A stretch of 64,000 bases of DNA. Source: Glandiceps talaboti. Lineage: Eukaryota; Hemichordata; Enteropneusta; Spengelidae. Both the position numbers and the translations under genes were made by a program. This document shows, piece after piece, positions 49,874-63,200 of the stretch (positions within the stretch are counted from its first letter, which is position 1; each line of letters opens with the position of its first letter). A model generated the notes under the pieces. That model was not told where the DNA came from. It ran no database searches and worked only from the letters and a program-made list of their open reading frames with translations. Location: positions 3,542,501-3,606,500 of the forward strand of contig NC_135549.1 of assembly GCF_964340395.1 (NCBI RefSeq). Reading direction: 5' to 3'.

Positions 49874-50268
49874 ATTGTCATAATAACTGTATAAGTTCTT
49901 GGTTTCTGGGAAGTCTATGTTATTGTCATAATAACTGTATAAGTTCTTGGTTTCAAGGAAGTCTATGTTATTGTCATAATAACTGTATAAGTCCTTGGTT
50001 TCAAGGAAGTCTATGTTATTGTCATAATAAATAACTGTATAAGTTCTTGGTTTCTGGGAAGTCTATGTTATTGTCATAATAACTGTATAAGTTCTTGGTT
50101 TCTGGGAAGTCTATGTTATTGTCATAATAAATAACTGTATAAGTTCTTGGTTTCTGAGAAGTCTATGTTATTGTCATAATAACTGTATAAGTCCTTGGTT
50201 TCTGAGAAGTCTATGTTATTGTCATAATAACTGTATAAGTCCTTGGTTTCTGAGAAGTCTATGTTATT
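49874..50268. repeat. 48/52 bp minisatellite
   Basis: About eight units containing AACTGTATAAGTTCTTGGTT then TCTGGGAAGTCTATGTTATT. Some units have an extra AATA that makes them 52 bp. Variants TTCAAGGAAG, TTCTGGGAAG and TTCTGAGAAG cluster by position. Confidence 0.9.
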
Positions 50269-51654
50269 ACACCACAACGATAGCATATTATAAGATTTAT
50301 AAGTTTAAGCTTGTCTCAGCATTGGGCCTAAGTGTTGAAGTAATTTATTCAATGACATGTAGCAAGTCAAAAGGAAACCATTTATAGGCTGACTAAAGCA
50401 TGTACTTTATCAAAGATTGTCAATGAGCTGTTTAACATGAAATCTATACTATAATAATCTGAAGCCAGGACTTGTAAAATCCAGACTATGTTAGGTGTTA
50501 TGATGGAAATTTTACAGGGATTAAATTTCTTTATTTGAAAACTTGGAATTTATAAGTCCGGATTTTGTTTAGATGACAGAAGGCATGTTCTTTTAGGCTA
50601 GAGCAAATTAAAAATACAAATTTTATTCTGCACCCCCCCCCCCCTTCATTCCTTTACCAGCTCAATGTCTAGCATGTTCCACTATTCTGCCCATATATTT
50701 GTCATATTTCAATTCATTATTTCACATACACATGCCTTTCTTATAGTGCTTTCCTTTCAGTAGAGCTAAAAATACACATGTTCTGAGTATAGTGTATACT
50801 TATTTCTTCTACAAATAGTGTCTCCATCTATCAAATATTCATATACTTCATACACTGACAAAGTATAAATTTTACTTTTCACAAATTTCTTTTCATTGAA
50901 CTCATCAAAAGCTTATCATTGATTATTAATAGTTGGAAATAGAAGTAATTGATAGTTAGAAATAAATTGAAATGTACCTCTGAGTCAGTATTGAAAATAT
51001 ATGGTTGAAGTACTATAACATGAAACTGTATTTTATCATGAATTATTAAAAAGTGGCACTAAATCTTGTAAAATGACTAATAATTTACATTTGAGAGATC
51101 GATACAGGGATCAAAGTGTATGGATGATTTACGAATCTCATGAAACTGTCAAATATTTGCCCTGAAGGTATACTGTCTATGTGAATACATGAATCGTATA
51201 GAGAAAACTGTGTTGATAATATAAAATGGTGGTATTGGTATGATGACAGGTATCATGTCTAGTCTAGTGATATCCGTGGCATCGAATCTCGACATCAAGA
51301 TAATTCAATACCATGGATAACATCTAGAGTATGTTGTGTCAAACTGATGACTAGTTATTTGACACAAAACTCACATTATAAGGATGGTCCACACCGTGTG
51401 GAATGTCAATGATTTTCATGGATTCAATAAGTTTTTTACTGGAAAAAAAATTGACTATTTTCCTTGGATTCTCTTGTCAGTTGTTTGATTAAAATCCTGT
51501 GTGTAGGAAGTTTAAGTGTAAAGTATTTCCCCCCTTAAATTTAAATAATGAAAAAGCGTGGCAGGGAAATGAATGAAAATAAAAGCAAAGCAAATAGTAT
51601 TTAGTAGCTATTCATGTTCTAGCATTGTCATGGTTACATTTTGTCTGTAGACTC

Positions 51655-51793
51655 CAAATTGTCTGTATATCTACACATAGCATACACACTGTAGTTTATA
51701 TATTACCTATATCTACACATAGCATACACACTGTAGTTTATATATTACCTATATCTACACATAGCATACACACTGTAGTTTATATTTTACCTG
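51655..51793. repeat. 42 bp minisatellite, three copies
   Basis: Near-perfect units containing CTACACATAGCATACACACT then GTAGTTTATATATTACC. The last copy has one change (ATATTTTACC). Confidence 0.9.
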
Positions 51794-51935
51794 ATACTGA
51801 GATTAAATTGGCTCAAGGGGATTTTTACTCCTGAGCAGTTTACAAAAAATACTTGTATAAAATAATGATTTAACTGATGTATAATATTGATGTCAATGCA
51901 TTGGAATTATCCTGTACTGTTCACACAGTAAGTGG

Positions 51936-52125
51936 CACAATATGTAGTGTACATCAGTTCCAGGTAGAAGTAACAGGTACATTGTAGTACAAATAATTGC
52001 CCATAAAATTGTATAAACTCAGCTGTTATGCTGATTATGTAGTGTACATCAGTTCCAGGTAGAAGTAACAGGTACATTTTAGTACAAATAATTGCCCATA
52101 AAATTATATAAACCCAGCTGTTATG
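51936..52125. repeat. ~95 bp direct duplication
   Basis: Two copies beginning ATGTAGTGTACATCAGTTCC and ending AACYCAGCTGTTATG, differing at a few bases only. Confidence 0.85.
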
Positions 52126-52734
52126 TGCTTTAACACCAAACTTTGCATTGTGACCACCCAGCAAACCGACATGTATTGTGCTGAAATCTTTTTATCATCT
52201 ATTCAGAGATCTGTTTGGAAATTTTTATTTCTGGACTTTATAGGTCAGAATTTAACTTTATTATGAATAGAGACTTTGTCTGGAATCTGTTCTTTATTAA
52301 CCAACTGAATATAAGAATTAAATTATGCTGAAATATGATGAGAATTTATCAAGTGTTGGTCAAAGTGTTTGTGTACAAGTTGTGTGTTTGAATTCTAAGT
52401 GAGAGTGGCTTTTTGAATGGAGCTCTATACTGTCATGGGAGTTGAAACTGAATGAGTTTGTCAACAAAGTAAAAACAAATATTGGAACAAAGGAAAATAA
52501 ATTAACCTGTTACAGGAGGAGTGTGTGGGTTACCAGAAAAGGAAGAAGGGTGTACAAAATTTTAAAGTGTTTGTACTATGTCAACAGAGATGTACAATGT
52601 AAATCTCAACTTTCATACATTCCTTCAAAATCTATGTTCATAGGTCATTGACATCATAACAAAGTAGCTTGAATGCCAAACTGCCCTGCATTGTCAAATT
52701 AGCATGGTCTCAGTCTACAACTTACAAGGTCCCA

Positions 52735-53165
52735 GTATTCTTCTTTTGTTCTTTTCTTCCTCCCCTTTTCCTTCCCTCCCTTATTCTCCCTTTCCTCCCC
52801 ATTTCCTTCCCTCCCTTATTCTCCCTTTCCTCCCCTTTTCCTTCCCTCCCTTATTCTCCCTTTCCTTCCCTTTTCCCTTCCCTTTCCTCCTCTCCATTTC
52901 CTCTCATATTTTCCTGACCCCTCCCTATTCTCACTTCCCTCCCCTATTCTCTGTTCCCTCCCTATTCTCTCTTCCCTCCCTCTTCTCTCTCCTCTCACTT
53001 ACTCTCCCTCACCATTTCCTTCCCTCCCATATTCTCCCTTCCCTCCCAATTCTCTCTCCCCTCCCTTACTCTCCCTCCCCTTTTCCTTCCTACCCCAATT
53101 CTCCCTCTCCTCCCCTTCCCTCCCTTAAAAGGCTATTCTTCCTCCCCTGTTCTCCCTCCATATCC
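52735..53165. repeat. Polypyrimidine minisatellite
   Basis: Over 400 bp almost free of purines on the plus strand, built from CCTTCCCTCCCTTATTCTCC-like units. It yields long artificial Pro/Ser/Leu/Phe frames. A strand-asymmetric tract this long is prone to triplex formation. Confidence 0.9.
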
Positions 53166-54489
53166 TTTTGAAAGGGGTTTTGCTATTGCTCCATGCACAA
53201 ATTCACTGAATACATACTGCAGTAGTAAAATTATTGCCCACTTTAACCATTGGCATCGTTTGGTTTTGATATTGCCCCAGTCACCAATTTACAAACAGAT
53301 ACTACACTGTAACTACAATAACTTACTGCCTACTTTAACCATGGGCATCATTATGCCATCAATTCCGAATTTTTCAACAGAGGGCTTTAAAATAAAAAAT
53401 TGTGGATAACGTGAAATCTAATAAGATTTAGAAGTTTACACATTATTTTACTAAAAGGAAATCACAGTTAATAAAACTTTGACTTTATAACAAAATAATG
53501 TTACATATTTTGACTATTGTATAATAATATTAAGTGTCCCAACACTACAAATAAATGTCACTTTATTTAACAGTATAGAACTTTACTCTGACTAGTATTT
53601 GTTGTATTTACCAATGTTTTGTGTGGTTTTTTTTCACAAAATAATAGACCATGAAGGTAATGCAGTGTTCCATGACTTGATGTATAGTCAATGTCCATAT
53701 TTAGATTGAGGTCTTTACAGGTGAATTGATGTCACAAAAGTGGCAGTTCCACTCTGTTTCCAGTCAACAGACACAATGTTTGTGTAAAAGGTTGTTGTTT
53801 TTCCCCCAGACAAAATGTATGTCTATCCACCATGGCAATGCATTAGTGGCAGTATTATTGTTATTATGAAGAAGAAATAACAAAATGGAAGGGATTTAGG
53901 GTTGCAGTAGACATCACACAAAATGTGTATTAGAGACAAGCGAGCAGGTTGAAAAAAAGGCAAACAGATTTCTTGTGGAGAGTGCCCCCTACAGTTGTGA
54001 TTTGGTAATGTTTGTTGTAGTTGGTCTACAATGCCTAGCATGCCTGTCTGCACAGATGTACAACAAGGCCTTATCTGTTGAAAGTACTCTGTAAGGAATA
54101 ATTACCTGAATAGAATAAGAACCCAAGTCAGTTTAATCAGCCCTCAAGTCACTACTTATACTGCACATGAAATTGTCCGGTACAAGTAGCATTGTACAGA
54201 TAACATGAAATGTATTTTCCATATCTGTTGTGTTATACTGTTTTATCACAAATATACAATACAAAACCAGATTCCCAATAGAACAGAAATTTGTATTATT
54301 GCTGTATTTTAGCTCAATACGTTTTATGTATGTCTAAAAAGACAAAATGGAGATCTGATTACAAACAGTAGGATATCCAATTACGACTGTACTTTGTGTG
54401 TTGCTATGTCTTTGGATAGGAGAAGCTAATAAATTGAGTTTTATATGAATTCATTACATTCTGCTAAAGCTTTAAAACATTTCTAAATG

Positions 54490-54850
54490 TACAATTTCCT
54501 ATACACTCAGTCTGTTTGAGAACGCTTTACTCTGGTAATGAAGAGGGGAATGTAGTAAAATATATAGTTTCCTATGCATTGACTGTTTTTGCTATGACTG
54601 TAAAAAACTTGTAACAGCAGGGAATCTAGTATAATTTCCAATACACTCAGTGTTTTTGTAAAGGCTTTATTATCTCTGTACAGAGAGGGGAATGCAGTGA
54701 AATACATACTTTCCGATATACAGTCACTTTCTTTCTAGAGGTTCAAAACCCTGGTAATAGAAGGTGTAGATTTGTCAAATACTAAATTTCCTATACATTC
54801 ATTGTTGTTTTTTCTAATGCTTTAAAACCCTGTTAAGAAAGAGATAGGGT
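54490..54850. repeat. Degenerate ~90 bp tandem repeat
   Basis: Four diverged units of the form TTTCCTATACACTCAGTGTT, then a GCTTTAAAACCCTGGTAA-like piece and GAGAGGGGAATG then AGTGAAAT. Related fragments seem to recur near 58890-58990 and, inverted, near 61320-61560. Confidence 0.6.
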
Positions 54851-55400
54851 GAGTGAAATCTAGTGAATGTACATATGTACAAATGTATTATATATAGTTT
54901 CTTGTACATTTCATCATACTGTGATTTGAGTTAAGAACATTGGTGAAATGTCTTGAGAACTGAAAGTGATTTGATCTTTTCATCACCAAAGCAAACACAC
55001 AAACTTTATTTGGTTTAAGAATCTTTAGAATAGAGCTAGGAGAATCAGGTAAAATTCATACCATTCTAATATAATAATATTTTGTAGTTAATTTTCCAAT
55101 TCCAAGATGCATTGTGCAAGACATCATTGCTTGTATTCATATGTTTATGCTCGTTTTGTCTTTATTACATTTGAAATAACATGTCCATCATAGAAAGACA
55201 TGCTGACCTCTGTAATAAATTGTAAGTGATTTATAGAACACAGACTAAACACCATCAATGATGGAAAGTCTTTCTGTAAAATCCATTGTATGGTCAGGTG
55301 ACAACCATTACTATCACCCAGAATAGTGTGTACAAAGTACCCTGAGCCTATATGAGTGATGGTGTGTTGTGTTGTGAGATCATGATGTGTGATGCATCTT

Positions 55401-55716
55401 GGAACTGACAACTGGGCTATAAAATCAGCACTTTGATGGGGAGGTTAATCATGTAAAATTGGTACAGTTGTAATACATTGGAACTGACAACTGGTCTATA
55501 AAATCAGCACGTTGGTGGGGAGGTTAATCATGTAAAATTGCTACAGTTGTAATACATTGGAACTGACAACTGGTCTATAAAATCAGCACGTTGGTGGGGA
55601 GGTTAATCATGTAAAATTGCTACAGTTGTAATACATTGGAACTGACAACTGGTCTATAAAATCAGCACGTTGGTGGGGAGGTTAATCATGTAAAATTGAT
55701 ACAGTTGTAATACATT
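55401..55716. repeat. 79 bp minisatellite, four copies
   Basis: Units begin GGAACTGACAACTGGTCTAT at 55401, 55480, 55559 and 55638. The middle copies are almost identical. Confidence 0.92.
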
Positions 55717-57190
55717 GAGAATAGTATTTTAGTAGTGTAATCTGAAACTATAAATGCTGTGAACTTTGGTATAGATTTGATATAACCTTAGTATTATCCT
55801 GCTTATATTGCTACTCACACAATGAAAGTAAGTCCAGTGAATACTTCTAGATGTGTTTTTGAAAAACCAAAATGTAAAGATTGATAGATCAGAGAGGACT
55901 CCAACATTGTTACTGTGATTGTAGATTGACATGATAACAGTGACTGGAAGTTGATGATAAACTGAAGATTTAAAAATCAATTGTGTAGCTGCCTCAATTG
56001 TAGTAAACAATTCAATGTACATAAGTTTGACTTTGAGTTCCCTGTGTATTTACCCAGGTGTATTTGTCAATAGTGGTATTACAAATGTAGGTAAAATCAA
56101 CCTATGTTCCCAAAATGTTACCATGGTTACACCAAAATTAACAATGTAAAAGTTGACCTGATTTGCCATTCTTTTCTACCAAGGTCATTTGTTAAAATCA
56201 TTGAAAGTGTGATTCCTAAGATTAAATACATGACTGTGTGTGTAATACATGTATATAAGGAAGTAGACATCAGCCTATCAATCAACAACTACACATATAT
56301 GTGTTTCAGATAATTATAGGGGGTGACAACTTGATGTGATCTCTGTCAAAGATAAACATTATCATTGAATTTAAGTGACATAATATTGACTTGGAGTGGT
56401 AAACACACCCCCTTATTAAATACACTACAATTAATACAGTGACAGAAATTTCCTCACTTGTTCAGTAAAAGTTTGTCTTCATGGACTACTAATAGTTGAT
56501 TGTCAGTAAGTAATGTAGTTAGCCATTGTACCATGCCAAACGTTATTTGAATCACCTGTAATTAATTTTACTTTTGAGACAACAGTTTTTTTACAGCACT
56601 GCCCAGAAGTTTAGTATGAAGTAGAATCTATGGGGAGTGAGATTCTCTTGTGTTTTAGTTCTGTTGCCATGGAAGTAGTGTCTGACTGCATAGGAAAAGC
56701 TTAAGGTTGAACAGTTACTTTCCTTGCCTTCTATTCTTAAAAACCCACTAAAATGCCATTCAAAGTTTTGCCTGTGTTGGGACCAAAGAACCATGCAGTG
56801 AAAAGATCTAATCAGAAATCGACCAAACCAGACATATTTCTCGCAAGGAGCTACATTTCTTCTATAAATACATCACACTTTGATACCTTTAAATTACTTC
56901 CATCTGTGATGAAATGCCGACAGATAACCCAGTGACTCATAGTAACAAATCAAGTGATGACATAGTCACCAGAGATCGTAATCCCCAGACTGGACACAGA
57001 ACCCATCCACTATCAATACCCCTGTTAACATTGAGGGGCTAATACAGGTTATCTCTAACTCAATACATCATGTGTTGAAGTACATTATTTCAGACCTCCA
57101 CACACCATGGAGGTAATGGTTTATGTATGCTTGATAAAGTCTTAAGTAGCTCAATTATTCTTTGTTGTTCTTTTCTTATCTCATTTGCAG

Positions 57191-57270
57191 ACTGATTTGT
57201 AAAGTCCCTGGACAATGGTACTTAGCAGATGTTAAGGAACGAACACTCAACCCTTCGCCTCACAGTTGAT
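57191..57270 (+). CDS. Candidate 3'-terminal exon, unrecognised gene
   Basis: A strong acceptor (long T-rich tract, then CATTTGCAG) is followed by one open phase: 26 codons reading LICKVPGQWYLADVKERTL and ending in a stop at 57268-57270. AATAAA lies about 130 bases downstream near 57401. I recognise no domain. A frame this short is easily open by chance, so only the splice site and poly(A) placement support it. Confidence 0.22.
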
Positions 57271-57684
57271 TGCATCAAGTTAAGCGTGAATGTTTGTAAC
57301 TGCAAAGCATTACTAGATAAATTTAATATGCTATTAAGTAATAGTCAATGATTTATATAGTATTTCTAATATTTGCTAAAGTTATATTTTGTTTTTACAA
57401 AATAAAGATTTGTGTTAGCTATATACTACAGCGAATACAGACTTGATAATTCACAATGTACTTCATTAGACACATAATCTAGTCTTAGATGTTCCGATGT
57501 TTTTCAGTGTTTGTTAGCTTGTTTTGTTTTTTGCAGTATCCTGTATGTTGTCAGCACACAGGGGAAGAGATAAAGTCAGCTAATTGGCTGGATGTAGCAT
57601 TTACACACAGATTTGTCCTTGGGTATTCTTGAGGTTTTTTTGCCATTCACCTCCCACCTAGATGATATGTTTATGCCAAGTTCA

Positions 57685-57809
57685 TTTCCTATCACAGGCA
57701 CTCAATCAATGTGTATGATTTAAAAAAAAAAATATGTATGTAAATAAGTCTTATGTACATACAATACATTTTTTTTCTACACATTGATTTGAGTGCCTGT
57801 GTTTCCTAT
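57685..57809. mobile_element. 109 bp MITE with 8 bp target duplication (hAT- or P-like)
   Basis: Terminal inverted repeats at 57693-57715 and 57778-57801 (CACAGGCACTC...AATCAATGTGTA) match except for one indel. Perfect direct repeats TTTCCTAT flank the element at 57685-57692 and 57802-57809. The interior is AT-rich and non-coding. An 8 bp duplication fits hAT or P superfamily elements. Confidence 0.8.
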
Positions 57810-59979
57810 ACTTTACAATATTGTTTGTCAGTGAAATCATGTATGTGTATTGATGCACAGACACAAATATTGGATAAATAAAAAGTATCAAAGACCTACT
57901 GTGACCATAGTATTTCTATGAAACCTTGTTTGGATGTTGTGCTTAGAAGGTATTTGTGACTATCTGTATCATACACACACTTTTCATTCACAAATGATAA
58001 GAAAGTTGACAACACATCCAAACCAAAACATAACTTTACATCAAGTTAATTTATGAAATAGTTCTGATCGTATAAAGATGAATGTCCAGAGAGTGATACA
58101 ATGCTGTTGTTGGTTTTCAACCATTTCCTATCAAAATGTCACTGTGGAAACATTTCCCACATCAGGCCAATAATTTTATGTTCAATATTATTACAAATAT
58201 GAGCAAAGGATCTTCAAAGGTTGTCATGAAATAGGAAATAGTCCAGTGTCAGATCCCAACTCCTCCTCTGACCTCAGCATGATAACACAAACTCATTTCA
58301 CAAGTAAGGGAGGGAATGCTAGTGGTCCCACATTGGAAGACTCTTCTTTAGCTGATTTCTATAACCAAACCAAGCATAGCCATGGAACTTTCCTTCCTAG
58401 GTTTACCAATAAAGGTTGTCAGGAACAAAACAAAAATAAATAGCACAATTTATAGCTGGTTTGATATATTAGACCACCAAGTTGTTAATTAGTCTTCATA
58501 TAGAAGCCACACTAGAACAAGCAGCATGTAAGCCGAGGTCAGGATTCATTTTGATAAGGGTTGAATTGTTGTGTAGTGTATGAAATAAACTATGGGTGAT
58601 TCACTGTAAAGTAAACACTTCGTTGTGAGGGATGACAGTAGTAGTTTAACATGGTAATAAATCAAAGTCACTTGCCCAAAACACAACTGAAGTTTTGACC
58701 TAGAAACTACTATAGAAATATGATATATACCAGTGTGTTTTTGCTAAGTTTTTTTGAACGTTGTTTTTAAGAAAAGTGAAATGTGGTTGAATCAAACAAA
58801 CATCAAGCAAACCAGTGGATGTGATATCTCACTGTCTGTTACCATAGAAACTGTAGAAGTAATATGAAACAAACCATGGCTCTTTTTGCCAAGATTTGAG
58901 AACGTTGTATCAGAGAGGGGAGAACTGTACTCTGAGAGTGGGGAGAACCGTTATATCAGAGTGGGGAAATCTGGTAAAATAGTACATGTTTTCATGTTCA
59001 CCTATGCATGGAGAACAAAAAAAAAAGAATATAAAAGCATACAGAACTTGATGTTGAGAATTTCTTACAACTAAACGAGAAAATTTGTATAAAATTCTGT
59101 ATCGTAATTATTGGTCGTGAACAGCAATTTGTCATGTACTTTGCCTAACTACCCGATAAATACTGGTTACAAATCTATCAACAATTTGACAATTTATGTA
59201 GTGCTGATGACAGATGACAACAGTTATGTGACATTTTCACATTAAAACATCAGTCTTTGTTTAGTATTGATTTTTAAAAGTAGTCACAGTGAACCAAACA
59301 GTTCAGTTTAATCTCAAAATATTCTCTCTTCTGTCATCATCATATTGTAGCTCTCACCTCCTTACTTTGAAAGGTTCAACCACTGCTGATGACTCTTGGA
59401 AGAAAACTTCTGAGTAAAAATTGAATGAGGCTATATATGAGAAATGCGTAGGTGATAGATAAATTATCAGTGAAAAAAAGATGGCATAGTGACTTTAATT
59501 AAAGATTTATACAACGTGACAAGGTATCAACACTCTAATGAAATGTTCATTCTTTTATTTCATATATGGAAGAAACTAGTAAAATTGAACGAAAAATTGA
59601 ACTAGTACCATACCAAAACATGTCTGCTGAATATTTGGACTTAATATTGAATGAGTCATTTCACCACAGTTTTGTTTCAGCGACTTTATTTTATATTCAG
59701 TCTCATTTCTCTTAAAATTTTCTTATTCTTAAATTTTCTACATAGGTATATCTGATATGCCACCCACGTCATATTTCTCTTTTTCCCGTTGTATCGATTT
59801 TAACATCCCTTCCTGATAAATGTGAATTGTATCAATAAATAATCATATTTTTCATCATATAAATTTTTGCTTGAAGCAGCTTTATTCCCAAAGACCAGAG
59901 ACTATATTGATTTGTATGATTAGCGTATTGATTGCATTGCCATAGCAACATATCCTGGTGACAAACAATTTGATTTCAG

Positions 59980-60141
59980 GAGCACATGATCTCAGATTGA
60001 TTGGTTTTCTTGAATATATTCATTGTAAAGTTTATTCCAGAGGTTATAATTTCTTAAACAGAATTGTCATTACCTCCAAGCTATTAAAAAGAGACTTCTT
60101 CAAAGCTGTTGAAAAACTACATAGTCCTTTGGTATTAAAAG
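59980..60141 (+). CDS. Candidate internal coding exon, unrecognised gene
   Basis: Bounded by GATTTCAG at the 5' side and AAAAG|GTAAGAAT at the 3' side. The 162 bp is open in phase 1-1 and encodes 53 residues including LRLIGFLEYIHCKVYSRGYN and RIVITSKLLKRDFFKAVEKL, which look like a globular helical segment. I cannot name the family. Splicing to the next acceptor at 60261 would add ETHIVRFLNVFK and a stop. It lies in a CpG-poor domain of the kind seen over FBXL5, which fits a transcribed gene. Confidence 0.35.
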
Positions 60142-60260
60142 GTAAGAATGAGATTCACAAGCTACAGGTATCAAGATAGTGCTGTTTTCCTAGCTAATTT
60201 AAAACTTTTCAGTTCTTATCCCCAATTCTTAATATTGCTTACAAATTTCATCAATTTCAG

Positions 60261-60298
60261 AAACCCATATTGTAAGGTTTTTAAACGTTTTCAAGTAG
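60261..60298 (+). CDS. Possible terminal exon following 59980-60141
   Basis: The acceptor TTCATCAATTTCAG is followed by a phase-compatible 12 codons and a TAG. AATAAA is present near 60829-60834. The support is only splice-phase compatibility; treat as speculative. Confidence 0.18.
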
Positions 60299-63200
60299 AT
60301 TATGACAAACAGATTTTGAATTTCTGAGGTCTGATATTAGTATAACTTATAGCCATACTATTGCTGTTCATTTTAACTGATTGCCTGTCTCCTTCCATTC
60401 AGTACTGTTTTCTATGTAGCCTAGTTGTTTTGTTATCAAAAATAGTCTCGTTTCCAATGTATCAAATTCAACATGATATAGTCCAAAAGAACTGCTGAAA
60501 AATCAATAACTAATCAATATTGTTATATTTACTCTGTGTCTTACGACCTAGCAGAGGTCGTGGTGTTTACACAGTACCTACAGATACTGGTAATATAGTC
60601 TTGTTATATTGATTATTGTAATGTCTGTTGAAATACTTTAGATAAAAACTTACTGTGGGGTTCACTCACCTGTATGGTACAAATATTTCACACTCCTATG
60701 TAACTATGAATGATATCAGATGACAAAATTAATTTTGAAAAGTATGAATCTCTCCGCCCCCACCCCCATCTCCCCACACTCAGACAAATATTCCTTTTTG
60801 CAGGACAGTGTTTCTTGGTGTGTGGTCAAATAAAGTATGACAAATATCTCTGAATTTGAAGGTATTCAGTTTTGTTAATACTCAGTACTGAGAACACTAT
60901 TTTAAGACATGATGATCCTGACTGCGTCATTACTTCTGTTAATTTCACATTGTCATTTATGGACCAACTTAAGGTCGTAGGTCAGACGTTAACAAAAGGT
61001 CAATTTTAGAGAAAAATTGGTGAGACTAATAACTGTGCCACCATTCTGAGCGATAAAAGTAAATGATTTGCTGTTCACAGGAATGATAGCTAGTTTTATA
61101 AACTTATACATGTAAGAGTTACTATGTACAAGAGTTGTTAAGAAGTTGATGTGAAGTGAATGAATCTTTAATATGCAAGATGTTGACTGTCTCAAATAAT
61201 ACATGGGCTCTAAAATCTTGCCAGCACACTGCTTGCACAGATAACATTTAAATGTAACCAGATTTTCCCTTCACTGTGATCGGCGTTCTCATACCTTGTC
61301 ATTGTGTAAAAAATGATGGAAATCAGACCAGATCACTCCCTCACCCTCCAGTTATTTGAGTTTTAAAACCTTGGTGTAAATCTATGTGCAATTGTCTGCA
61401 CTGGAAAGTTAATAATTTATAAAGATTTTATTATCATCTGCTACCGGAGTTCTCAAATCTTGGCCAAATATTGTATGTAGGAAAAACAAGGATATTTGAC
61501 TTTAGGCTTTCCCTCTCCCCTCCCTCTGTTATTTGGGGTTTAAAACCAGTGTATAAACCCAGGGTTGCATTTTTACAAGATTACTGACACAGTTTGGTTC
61601 ATATATATCTGAGTAATACTATCCAGTTGATGGAAATCTTTTGAGGTGTGTGAAGCCTTATTTGATGACAACAGATTGGATGTTAAGAGTAATCCCTTCA
61701 TAACATAGTGAGATACTTGTACTTTTAGCTATCATGTATTTCAGCCACAGAGTGGTACTAGTGGTCTACATTAACACATACACTCCTGTATCTCTTTCAA
61801 ACATTGTATTCCTTCATATTATCTGAATGAGAATCCAAGCTGACATTTACTTGACAAGTATCACAAAACATGAAAGTCTTGTTTATAAACACCATGGCAT
61901 GTAAACATGTTTAATAGCATCAACCCCCAGGAGGATTCTGTGTAAAGGCTTCTGAACCTTGTACTTTCACGGTGGTAAATTTTCTTTCATATTGACATAC
62001 AAACCCTGATGAAAAACAGTTCTAATTTGAAACAGAGCAGCTCGTGCAATTTCTTGAGTTTGATGTTTGTGTGTATGAGTACAAGACTCTAAGGTTCTGT
62101 TTCTAGAACTCTCAGAGGTTTTACAATGACTTGACTAACGGATGGGGTCAAAGTTGCTTGTTTTGTGCAGTGCCAGCCTCATAGTAACACGTCATCTATT
62201 TATCTACTCTGAACCACTTTTCTTTTCATGTGCCAGAAAAAATAAAGTGAACAAACCATCCTGTTTATACATCCAGTTGTGTACTCCTAACTTTGTCACA
62301 CATTTCATAGTGATGTGACCCATGTAAATCAGAAGGATCAAAAGTGTAGAGTAAGCCATGGATTAGATATATTGAAATGAAGATGTTTGACGTGGTACAT
62401 TCAGGTTGACATTTAGTACAGAAATCTGCAATGTCAGACAACCTAAAACTTAGGGCAAAATTGTTTTTTTTTTAGGTATGCAATGTATTTAATAAAACCA
62501 GGGCATGACAAATCCCAGTCCATACATACACAAACACACACATGGTTTACACAGGTTTTTGAAGTGAGGTTTTTGAAAATAACAAGTTTCTCTATTACGT
62601 TCATACTTTAGGACAACATATGTATGTATGTACACACACACACACACACACACACACCAATAAGGGAAAAGGCAGCTATAAGGTAACATGCTGCAATGAA
62701 AGTGTGAAGTCCTGTAAGACAAAACTGATTTCTAGATTTGACATTTCATTGCTGCCTTGGCTCACAGTAAGGTGACATGTTTATCTTTTGTGTTTGATTG
62801 CCATGGGGATAGTGTTTGTGTACAGGCCTCATCATTTCTACTTATTACTTCTTGTTTCTTTTGGTATCCTAGCAACGGATCATTGTAAAATGGGGCATTA
62901 ACTTTAATGGACAAAAAAGAGACACAAAGCTATGTGGTATCTGCTTTAGTTTGGTATTACATATTTTATACATGCTGTGAATTTTCAAGAGAGTTGAAAA
63001 TGGTCAGTTTTACACTTGGATGAGAGCCCAGGGATGAGAGATGTGAGCTGTTTTAATTTATGCATATTGTGTAACAACCAGTTCCCCGGTATATTGAATA
63101 TTTTAATTTTTGTTATTGAGTTTCATTCTGACTTTTATTGTTTAGTTCATGTGTATTTGGTTTGGAGAATTATAAAGAATGTTATTTGTTTTGGTATTGA

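Noticed and set aside
52669-53171. Pro/Ser/Phe/Leu-rich frames of up to 155 codons
   Set aside because: Readings of a polypyrimidine minisatellite; no exon boundaries.
58246-58443. 65-codon frame with a Ser/Thr-rich, protein-like composition
   Set aside because: The preceding AG lacks a pyrimidine tract, the donor options are weak and there is no recognisable domain.
59351-59417. Possible terminal exon after a strong acceptor (ATCATATTGTAG), 22 codons ending SWKKTSE
   Set aside because: Too short to distinguish from chance and with no phase partner found; kept only as a lead inside the 59980 finding.
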